Positions 1 through 4,804 of a DNA stretch of 9,611 bases are shown here, one piece after another. Within the stretch, counting starts at the first letter, position 1. Each line of letters opens with the position of its first letter. The position numbers and the translations under genes were made by a program. The notes under the pieces are model-generated. The model was not told the origin of the DNA, searched no databases, and worked only from the letters and a program-made list of their open reading frames with translations. Where the stretch lies: positions 1 through 9,611 of the forward strand of contig JALWRU010000017.1 in assembly GCA_026994095.1 (NCBI GenBank). Direction: 5' to 3'. The DNA comes from Nitrospira sp. GTDB taxonomy: Bacteria > Nitrospirota > JACRHL01.

Positions 1-1
1 C

Positions 2-154
2 CAGATGCTGCGCATGCGCATTGGCGGTGCCCGTGGGTTATTGATTAAAGATGCTACCGATGCGGATCTGATCGACCGCCGTATTCAGGTGATGGATCAT
101 TGTTATGGGTGTACGGCAGGGGCAGGGTCCTCTTGCGGCGGCTCTCTTGCGTAA
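2..154 (+). CDS. 3' end of an unidentified protein (partial)
   Basis: An open frame enters from the left edge and runs 50 codons to a TAA at 152-154. The visible part includes MRIGGARGLLIKDATDADL around the middle and ends in a small, Gly/Cys/Ser-rich tail (CYGCTAGAG, then SSCGGSLA). The other two plus frames are closed by stops within the first 50 bases, and codon use in this frame looks normal for the window, which supports real coding. I do not recognise the family from this fragment. The stop codon lies one base before the first palindromic repeat, so the repeat could have moved into or just behind the original 3' end; the Gly/Cys tail may therefore not be ancestral. The frame and stop are seen directly; that it is a real gene is inference. 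Confidence 0.5.
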   Translation, partial: QMLRMRIGGARGLLIKDATDADLIDRRIQVMDHCYGCTAGAGSSCGGSLA

Positions 155-155
155 T

Positions 156-266
156 TACCGGCGTCCGCTTTTGGCTTGTGGGCAACCTCTCCGGCTCCCG
201 AAAATCCTCGACGTAGCGCTGCTACGCCTCCGGTGTTTCGTCCGCCTGCGAGAACTGGTGGCCATC
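156..266 (+). repeat. ERIC-like palindromic repeat, copy 1 (right arm missing)
   Basis: The first 100 bases (156-255) match copy 2 closely, differing at three or four substitutions and one inserted base. They carry the left outer arm (GGCGTCCGCTTTTGGC and on), the central CGTAGC-GCT-GCTACG hairpin at 212-226, and the inner right half up to GCGAGAAC. The expected right outer arm is absent. Eleven unrelated bases (256-266, TGGTGGCCATC) follow, and then copy 2 starts. Copies 1 and 2 are thus spaced 111 bp apart. This copy looks truncated, by deletion or by insertion of the next copy into it. Confidence 0.85.
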
Positions 267-393
267 TACCGGCGTCCGCTTTTGGCTTGTGGGTAACCTC
301 TCCGGCTTCCGAAAATCCTCAACGTAGCGCTGCTACGCCTCCGGTTTTCGTCCGCCTGCGAGAACACCCACAAGCCAAAATCGAACGCCTACC
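267..393 (+). repeat. ERIC-like palindromic repeat, copy 2 (complete)
   Basis: A complete element of about 127 bp. The left outer arm (about 271-293) and the inverted right outer arm (about 367-389) pair over 23 positions with two mismatches. Their shared core reads TTTTGGCTTGTGGG on the left, and the right arm reads as its complement CCCACAAGCCAAAA. Inside, CGAAAATCC (from 309) faces CCGGTTTTCG (ending 350). The apex is the perfect hairpin CGTAGC-GCT-GCTACG at 323-337. The whole unit could fold into one long interrupted hairpin as RNA or a cruciform as DNA. Size and shape are like enterobacterial ERIC elements, but the sequence is different. Confidence 0.9.
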
Positions 394-403
394 CGTGAGT
401 CTT

Positions 404-530
404 TACCGGCGTCCGCTTTTGGCCTGTGAGCAACCTCTCCGGCTCCCGAAAATCCTCGACGTACAGAAGTACGCCTCCGGTATTTCGCTCGCCTGCGAGA
501 ACGCCCACAAACCAAAATCGAACGCCTACG
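404..530 (+). repeat. ERIC-like palindromic repeat, copy 3 (complete)
   Basis: A third copy in the same orientation, of the same length as copy 2, separated from it by about 10 bp. Both outer arms are present (left about 408-430, right about 504-526). The apex differs from copies 1 and 2: here it is CGTAC-AGAA-GTACG at 460-473, so both sides of the stem changed together and pairing is preserved. Right-arm changes such as CCCACAAACC show it is older or more diverged than copy 2. No ORF or transposase is associated with it, so it fits a non-autonomous mobile or palindromic intergenic repeat. Confidence 0.88.
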
Positions 531-591
531 TCGGTTGATTTTTTGGGTGGGCGGGACCGGATGCTTTGCCCACTTTCCAGCGCTGGACTGA

Positions 592-1362
592 CTACTTGGG
601 CTTGGCTTCGTGCCGTTGTCGCTTACGCTCGGTTTTGGCCACCTCTCTTGCCCGTTTGCGGGCCTCCCGGCGGGGGATGCCGGCGATTACCAGCGTGATC
701 TCGCCACGGATGGTGCCCTTCTTCTCGTCAGCGAAGTGGGCGATCAACTCGCTCGCGGTGCCCCGTGCAATCTCTTCGTGCTGCTTGGTCAACTCCCGGC
801 AGACCACCACCTGGCGCTCCCCCAGCACCTTCACCACATCGGCAAGGCTTTTTAACAGTCGGTGGGGCGACTCGTAGGCAACCACCGTATACGGCAGGTC
901 AGCCACCTCTTGCAGGCGGCTTTGGCGGGCAGCCGTGCGGTTGGGCAGGTAGCCTAAAAACAGGTGCATGTCGGTGGGCAGCCCCGATACCGACAGTGCC
1001 GTCGGCACCGCACAGGCACCGGGGATCGGCACCGACGTAACCCCGTCCTGCTGGGCCAGATTGACCAGATAATAGCCCGGATCGGCAATCAACGGCGTGC
1101 CCGCATCCGACACCAACGCCACCGACTGGCCCTCCCCCAGCTTCTCTACCAGGACCGGCGCTTTGAACTCTTTATTATGGTCGTGATAGCTGGTCAGTTT
1201 GCCACTGATGCCGTGTCGGGTGAGCAGCTTCTGCGTCACGCGGGTATCTTCCGCAGCAATGATGTCGGCGGTTTTGAGGATACCCAGCGCCCGCAGGGTG
1301 ATGTCCTCAAGATTGCCGATCGGCGTGGCGACAATGTACAGGGTTCCGGCTTCTGCATCCAT
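592..1362 (-). CDS. rsmI: 16S rRNA (cytidine-1402 2'-O)-methyltransferase RsmI
   Basis: RsmI uses S-adenosylmethionine to methylate the ribose of C1402 in the decoding centre of 16S rRNA in the cytoplasm. The 256-residue product shows the tetrapyrrole-methylase fold signatures of the family: LYIVATPIGNLED (8-20), AAEDTR (36-41), VSDAGTPLIADPG (84-96), PIPGACA (112-118), YESPHR (163-168) and CRELTK (188-193). ATG at 1362 is preferred because it places the first strand close to the N-terminus as in E. coli; a GTG at 1383 would add seven residues, and neither start has a strong ribosome binding site. The E. coli protein is 286 residues. Here the segment after GEITLVIAG is only about 28 residues and is strongly basic (13 Lys/Arg), so the usual C-terminal domain is missing or replaced. 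The gene is divergent from fur and ends 62 bp from the palindromic repeats. Confidence 0.95.
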   Translation of the reverse strand: MDAEAGTLYIVATPIGNLEDITLRALGILKTADIIAAEDTRVTQKLLTRHGISGKLTSYHDHNKEFKAPVLVEKLGEGQSVALVSDAGTPLIADPGYYLVNLAQQDGVTSVPIPGACAVPTALSVSGLPTDMHLFLGYLPNRTAARQSRLQEVADLPYTVVAYESPHRLLKSLADVVKVLGERQVVVCRELTKQHEEIARGTASELIAHFADEKKGTIRGEITLVIAGIPRREARKRAREVAKTERKRQRHEAKPK

Positions 1363-1504
1363 GCGCGGATGGTAGCACGTCACACCAGCGGTCGCCCCGG
1401 TCTGATGGGCTGGCCACCAGATCGCTCACAAAATATGGCTATATATGCTGCAATTACAACCATCTATGCGGGCAATAAATGGCAAGGGGGGGTGGGTTTC
1501 CCTC

Positions 1505-1533
1505 TTGTGTTCAAGGCAGGTGCCGCTTATGAT
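1505..1533 (+). promoter_or_regulatory. Candidate sigma-70 promoter for fur
   Basis: TTGTGT (1505-1510) and TATGAT (1528-1533) are separated by exactly 17 bp. The -10 box is one base from consensus; the -35 matches at three of six positions. If used, transcription would begin at about 1540-1541, so the fur ATG at 1542 would be leaderless or nearly so. This reading conflicts with the alternative that 1529-1531 is a start codon of a short upstream ORF. The rest of the divergent region (1384-1500) has an AT-rich island at 1430-1483 that could hold the rsmI promoter or another fur promoter, but I see no clear box pair and no Fur box resembling GATAATGATAATC. Confidence 0.35.
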
Positions 1534-1570
1534 CCGTGGTCATGGGTCCAGCCAAGGTAAAAGCGCGTGA
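1529..1570 (+). CDS. Possible 13-codon upstream ORF overlapping the fur start
   Basis: ATG at 1529 opens a 13-codon frame (MIRGHGSSQGKSA) that ends in TGA at 1568-1570, 28 bases inside fur in another frame. A purine-rich AAGGCAGG (1513-1520) lies eight bases before this ATG, a better ribosome-binding arrangement than the fur ATG itself has. In E. coli, translation of fur is coupled to a short upstream ORF called uof, so an analogous control is conceivable. The peptide has no recognisable features, and a frame this short can occur by chance. Low confidence. Confidence 0.2.
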   Translation: MIRGHGSSQGKSA

Positions 1571-1985
1571 GGAGTTTGCGCGGTATCTGCAAGAAAACGG
1601 TCTCAAGGGGTCGCAACAGCGTTCCCATATCCTTGAGTCATTTCTGTCCATGCCGCCGCATCTATCGGCAGAGGAGCTACACCGTCAAGTAGCGACTGTG
1701 GACGAGGGCATCGGTCTGTCGACCATCTACCGCACCCTGCGCCTGTTGTGTGATGCAGGTCTGGCCAAACAGCGCCATTTTCAGGAGGGACGCAGCTGCT
1801 TTGAGCAGGCCTTTGAGCACCACCACCACGATCATCTGATCTGCGTGAGCTGTGGCCGCATTGAAGAATTTATCTGCGAAGAGATCGAAACCAGGCAGGA
1901 CCAGGTCGCCGACCAGCACGGCTTCACCCTGACCCACCACCGGCTCGACCTGTACGGCCACTGTGCCGACTGTAAACCGGAGTAG
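1542..1985 (+). CDS. fur: Fur family transcriptional regulator, probably the ferric uptake regulator
   Basis: This is a dimeric metal-dependent repressor, in the family usually Fe(II)-loaded Fur binding operators of iron-uptake genes. The 147-residue product has an N-terminal winged helix with GLKGSQQR (20-27), HLSAEELH (40-47) and the recognition region IGLSTIYRTLRLLCDAGL (57-74). The C-terminal metal-binding dimerisation domain follows, with HHHHDHLIC (93-101). Two CxxC pairs (C101/C104 and C141/C144, the latter in YGHCADC) form a complete structural zinc site. The HHHHDHLICVSCGRIEEF stretch matches true Fur better than Zur, PerR or Mur, although specificity cannot be proven from sequence. 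ATG at 1542 is chosen over the in-frame GTG at 1536; neither has a clear ribosome binding site. The gene is divergent from rsmI and ends 6 bp from the convergent TPR gene. Confidence 0.9.
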   Translation: MGPAKVKAREEFARYLQENGLKGSQQRSHILESFLSMPPHLSAEELHRQVATVDEGIGLSTIYRTLRLLCDAGLAKQRHFQEGRSCFEQAFEHHHHDHLICVSCGRIEEFICEEIETRQDQVADQHGFTLTHHRLDLYGHCADCKPE

Positions 1986-1991
1986 TCGCCG

Positions 1992-2312
1992 CTAGGCGGG
2001 CGGCAGGGTCGCCAGGGCCTCTTCCAACTCAGCACGGGCGTGGCTGTCGCCGATCCGCTCGGCCACCGCAATGCCATTTTCATAGAGGCTGCGCGCCGCC
2101 GCCATATCGTCCAGCCGCTCGTTGGCCTTGCCGCCGTGGTAGTAGGCCGCCACATAGTCAGCGTCGTGGGTAATCAACTCATTAAAAGCGGTCACGGCAC
2201 CGGCCACATCGTCCAGTTTGAGATACTCCTGGGCGATGACATAGCGGGCAAAACTATTACCCGGATCTTTCTCTAAAAATGCCCGGTACTGCTCGATACG
2301 AGATGTGCTCAC
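1992..2312 (-). CDS. Small tetratricopeptide-repeat protein
   Basis: A soluble protein of 106 residues with no signal peptide or membrane segment. Two TPR-like helical hairpins can be seen at about 20-50 (FARYVIAQEYLKLDD, then AVTAFNELI) and 52-85 (DYVAAYYHGGKANERLDD, then AARSLYENGI). They are preceded by a short IEQYRAFLEKDP segment typical of a widespread family of small TPR proteins of unknown role. Such proteins normally serve as protein-protein interaction scaffolds; no partner is suggested here. The start is a GTG at 2312, supported by a good AGGAG six bases upstream. It is convergent with fur (6-bp gap) and divergent from purM, whose promoter region lies in the 187 bp between them. 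Confidence 0.85.
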   Translation of the reverse strand: MSTSRIEQYRAFLEKDPGNSFARYVIAQEYLKLDDVAGAVTAFNELITHDADYVAAYYHGGKANERLDDMAAARSLYENGIAVAERIGDSHARAELEEALATLPPA

Positions 2313-2443
2313 GTGTGGCTCCTGTTGCGGTAGCGTTTAAGAGGGTGGCGAACTGCGCCGATTTTGGCGCATCTGCCGCGCCTGCACAAGGGGGATCGCC
2401 AAGCGCGGCCGGTTGGCGGTCGACGGGGACCCGTCCTGGCAGT

Positions 2444-2473
2444 TTGACGACTCCCGCTGCCAACCCCTATGCT
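2444..2473 (+). promoter_or_regulatory. Candidate sigma-70 promoter of the purM operon
   Basis: TTGACG (2444-2449, five of six consensus positions) and TATGCT (2468-2473, four of six) are separated by 18 bp. The predicted transcript would start near 2480, ten bases before the strong AGGAGGT ribosome binding site (2490-2496) of purM. I see no clear PurR-type operator here. Upstream in the same gap are two short perfect inverted repeats: GCGCC-GATTTT-GGCGC (2355-2370) and GACGGG-GA-CCCGTC (2422-2435). Confidence 0.55.
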
Positions 2474-2499
2474 GATCTATTTTTTGCTCAGGAGGTCCC

Positions 2500-3558
2500 A
2501 TGAGTGACTCCCCCCGCACCGGCATGACCTATCAGGATGCCGGTGTCGATATTGGTGCTGGCAACGAACTGGTGCGCCGCATCGGTCCGCTGGCCGCCGC
2601 CACCGCCACCGCCGGTGTGCTGTCGGGTCTGGGTGGGTTCGGGGGGCTGTTTCAACTGGACACCACCCAAATGACCGACCCGGTGCTGGTCTCCGGCACA
2701 GACGGGGTCGGCACCAAACTCAAAATCGCCTTTGATACCGGTGTTCATAACACCGTGGGTATCGATCTGGTGGCCATGTGTGTCAACGACATTATTGTCA
2801 CGGGTGCACAGCCGCTGTTCTTTTTGGACTACTTCGGCTGCGGGCAACTGGATGTCGATGCGGCAGCAGACGTGGTGTCTGGCATCGCCGAGGGGTGCAA
2901 ACGGGCCGGGTGTGCGCTGATTGGCGGCGAGACTGCCGAAATGCCGGGCTTTTATACGGACGGGGAGTACGATCTGGCCGGTTTCTCGGTGGGGGTGGTC
3001 GACCGCCCCAAACTGATCGACGGCAGCAAGGTGGCTGCCGGTGATGTGGTGCTGGGCATCTCCTCGGCGGGTCTGCACAGCAACGGCTACTCACTGGCCC
3101 GCAAGATTTTGTTTGAAGCGGCGGGGCTGACTGTCAACGACCCGTTCCCCGGCCTCGATCAGACCGTGGGCCAGGTGTTGCTGACCCCTACCCGCATCTA
3201 TGTATTGCCGCTGCTGGCGCTGCTGGCGCAGGTACCGGTCCACGCCATGGCCCACATTACCGGTGGTGGCTTGACCGAAAACCTGCCTCGTGTGCTGCCA
3301 GACGGACTGCAGGTACGCATCAATTCCGGCGCATGGCAGGTGCCCGCCCTGTTCACCCAACTGCAACAGATGGGGGGGGTCGAGATTGCCGAAATGCGGC
3401 GGACCTTTAATATGGGCGTCGGCATGTGTGTGGTGGTGTCGGCCCGGAATCAAGCAATGGCGCAGGATTTGCTTACTCAATCCCTGTCGGCAGAAGGGGG
3501 GCAGGTGACCGTCATTGGTCGCATTGAGGAGGGGGCGGACGGAGTGGTTTATGATTGA
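2500..3558 (+). CDS. purM: Phosphoribosylformylglycinamidine cyclo-ligase (AIR synthetase)
   Basis: PurM closes the imidazole ring: formylglycinamidine ribonucleotide plus ATP gives aminoimidazole ribonucleotide, step 5 of de novo purine synthesis, in the cytoplasm. The 352-residue product (E. coli 345) has the full set of PurM motifs in order: SGTDGVGTKLKIA (65-77, ATP/phosphate loop), DLVAMCVND (89-97), IGGETAEMPG (141-150), GLHSNGYSLARK (191-202), HITGGGLTENLPR (252-264) and FNMGVGM (303-309). ATG at 2500 is set by an excellent AGGAGGT ribosome binding site a few bases upstream. A run of eight G lies inside the gene at 3372-3379, but the frame is intact. It is the first gene of a plus-strand unit with purN 50 bp downstream, the common proteobacterial arrangement. 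Confidence 0.97.
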   Translation: MSDSPRTGMTYQDAGVDIGAGNELVRRIGPLAAATATAGVLSGLGGFGGLFQLDTTQMTDPVLVSGTDGVGTKLKIAFDTGVHNTVGIDLVAMCVNDIIVTGAQPLFFLDYFGCGQLDVDAAADVVSGIAEGCKRAGCALIGGETAEMPGFYTDGEYDLAGFSVGVVDRPKLIDGSKVAAGDVVLGISSAGLHSNGYSLARKILFEAAGLTVNDPFPGLDQTVGQVLLTPTRIYVLPLLALLAQVPVHAMAHITGGGLTENLPRVLPDGLQVRINSGAWQVPALFTQLQQMGGVEIAEMRRTFNMGVGMCVVVSARNQAMAQDLLTQSLSAEGGQVTVIGRIEEGADGVVYD

Positions 3559-3608
3559 TCAGGCTGCGGTGTTACCACCCGCAAGCCGGTATTTGAGGAA
3601 TGGTTGAG

Positions 3609-4214
3609 ATGAAGATTGGCATCCTTGTCAGTGGACGAGGCTCCAACATGGAGGCCCTGATTCACGCCTGTCAGGACGGGCGTATCGACGGGCAGGCGGT
3701 GGTGGTCATCAGCGATCGGGCCGAGGCCGGAGCGTTGGAGATTGCTCGTCAACTGGGGGTTGAGGCCCGTTTTATGGACCCTAAATCCCACGACAGTCGT
3801 GAGGCGTTTGACCGCTCACTGGTCGACGCGCTGAAAGAGGCCGGGGTGGAGTTGGTCTGTCTGGCCGGTTACATGAAACTGGTTACCCAGGCGTTTATTG
3901 ATGCGTTTGCTGGCCGTATCGTCAACATTCACCCGTCCCTGCTGCCGTCGTTTCCCGGTTTGTGTGCCCAGCAACAGGCGCTGGAGTATGGCTGCAAGGT
4001 GACTGGCTGCACTGTGCATCTGGTAGAACTGGCCATGGACAGCGGCCCGATCCTCATGCAAGCCACCGTGCCGATTCTGGACGACGATACCGAGCAGAGC
4101 CTGTCGGAACGGCTGCTGGTGGAAGAACATCGGCTCTATGTGGAGGCGGTGTCACTGCTGGCCAGCCATCGATTTACCCTTGAGGGGCGGCGGGCGCGTA
4201 CCGACCTCAGGTAG
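3609..4214 (+). CDS. purN: Phosphoribosylglycinamide formyltransferase (GAR transformylase)
   Basis: PurN transfers the formyl group of 10-formyltetrahydrofolate to glycinamide ribonucleotide, step 3 of purine synthesis. The 201-residue product aligns without gaps to E. coli numbering at the active site: phosphate loop SGRGSN (8-13), folate-site LAGYMK (85-90), N106 and H108 in IVNIHPSLLP, T135, and D144 in DSGP. Position 119, normally His in PGLH, is Cys here (PGLCAQQQ). ATG at 3609 is preferred to the one at 3600: a GAGGA at 3595-3599 touches the earlier ATG but sits nine bases from the later one, and MKIGILVSGRGSN is the usual family N-terminus. It lies 50 bp after purM and 19 bp before the zinc-ribbon gene, likely on the same transcript. 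Confidence 0.96.
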   Translation: MKIGILVSGRGSNMEALIHACQDGRIDGQAVVVISDRAEAGALEIARQLGVEARFMDPKSHDSREAFDRSLVDALKEAGVELVCLAGYMKLVTQAFIDAFAGRIVNIHPSLLPSFPGLCAQQQALEYGCKVTGCTVHLVELAMDSGPILMQATVPILDDDTEQSLSERLLVEEHRLYVEAVSLLASHRFTLEGRRARTDLR

Positions 4215-4233
4215 CACCAGAAACAGAGGTTCA

Positions 4234-4794
4234 ATGGATTGTCCTCACTGTAATATGTCCCAGCCCGAAGGGGTGGAATGTGTGCAATGCCACATGCCCC
4301 TGGGTGAACTGGCCGACCTGCTACACCACCTGCAACTGGACCCGCCGGTTCGGGAGCATCCGCTTCCGGCCCCCGGTGAACAGGTGGGAACCCGGCCCAG
4401 CCGCCCGCTGGATCAGATTGCCATCAACCCGGAGCAGCAGGCCCAGGCCAACCGGGTACGCCGGGTGCGCATGACCACCGGACCGAAGTTTTCCGGCCTT
4501 ACCATCCGTGCCTATCGGGGGTTGGTCTCTGCACAGGTACTGGTGCGGCTAAACCCCACCCTGCTACCGGCCAACGACTCGGTGATCTCCCTGCGGGCCA
4601 CCGAGGCGGGGGCACCGTTTTCGCAGGCGCTGGCAGTCTGTGTGGGCGATCTGCGGCTGGCGGTGGTCAAGGCCGGCGGTAACGCGGTGATCTCGGTGCA
4701 TGTGGGCTACCACCCCCGTATGGACGACAGCCTGCTGTTGACCCTGTCTGGCACCGCCGTGGAGGTCATCCGGGCACCGGGCCAGTCGAGTTGA
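4234..4794 (+). CDS. Zinc-ribbon protein with C-terminal YbjQ-like (UPF0145) domain
   Basis: The product has 186 residues and an unknown role. It opens with a small zinc ribbon, CPHC (3-6) and CVQC (16-19). A Pro-rich, probably flexible linker runs to about residue 75. The C-terminal 100 residues resemble the YbjQ/UPF0145 (DUF74) family: MTTGPKFSGLTIRAYRGLVSA (split about 80-100), an ALA-x-AVVKAGGNAVISVHVGY block (132-159), and the closing LLTLSGTAVEVI (168-179), which parallels the LMVSVSGTAV end of E. coli YbjQ. This family is sometimes annotated as heavy-metal binding, but its function is not established. ATG at 4234 has GAGG four bases upstream; a longer frame from 4138 would overlap purN and is rejected. 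It follows purN by 19 bp and converges on trxB with a 10-bp gap. The ribbon motif is seen; the YbjQ match is by pattern only. Confidence 0.8.
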   Translation: MDCPHCNMSQPEGVECVQCHMPLGELADLLHHLQLDPPVREHPLPAPGEQVGTRPSRPLDQIAINPEQQAQANRVRRVRMTTGPKFSGLTIRAYRGLVSAQVLVRLNPTLLPANDSVISLRATEAGAPFSQALAVCVGDLRLAVVKAGGNAVISVHVGYHPRMDDSLLLTLSGTAVEVIRAPGQSS

Positions 4795-4804
4795 AGGGCG
4801 GGGC

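Larger units (their letters stand above)
155..591. other. Intergenic region occupied by three palindromic repeats
   Basis: This 437-bp stretch between the upstream partial gene and the rsmI stop contains no convincing gene. Nearly all of it (156-530) is three direct copies of one long imperfect palindrome, annotated separately. After the third copy there is a run of six T (539-544) and then about 45 bp with a short perfect palindrome CCAGCGCTGG at 577-586. The repeat hairpins followed by the T run could end transcription coming from the left gene, but the T run is about 10 bases beyond the stem, so this is only a possibility. Confidence 0.7.

Noticed and set aside
156..530. A CRISPR array
   Set aside because: The units are about 127 bp, abut or nearly abut, and are palindromic over their whole length. 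There are no short regular repeats with unique spacers and no cas genes.
105..538. Open frames of 63-120 codons across the repeats with repeated peptide blocks
   Set aside because: They exist because three copies of the palindrome repeat the same codons. They have no ribosome binding site, no recognisable domain, and frames open on both strands, as expected of palindromic DNA.
539..544. T6 run as an intrinsic terminator
   Set aside because: The run is about ten bases from the repeat stem and no tight GC hairpin directly precedes it, so I did not annotate a terminator.
577..586. Perfect 10-bp palindrome CCAGCGCTGG
   Set aside because: It is short, GC-rich and single, so it is likely by chance; no protein known to me can be assigned to it.
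1384..1541. Fur box for fur autoregulation, and a sigma-54 -24/-12 promoter
   Set aside because: I looked for GATAAT-type repeats and for GG-N10-GC elements here and in the purM gap, and found no convincing match.
964..1560. 198-codon plus-strand frame opposite rsmI
   Set aside because: It is the antisense shadow of rsmI, whose motifs are unambiguous, and it runs into the fur control region without any domain.
1983..1999. CGCC-GCTA-GGCG as a fur/TPR bidirectional terminator
   Set aside because: The stem is only four base pairs with no T run on either strand.
4138..4233. Longer N-terminus for the zinc-ribbon protein
   Set aside because: It would overlap the purN coding region by about 75 bp and adds unlike, Arg/Trp-rich sequence. 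ATG 4234 has its own ribosome binding site and places the zinc ribbon at the N-terminus.
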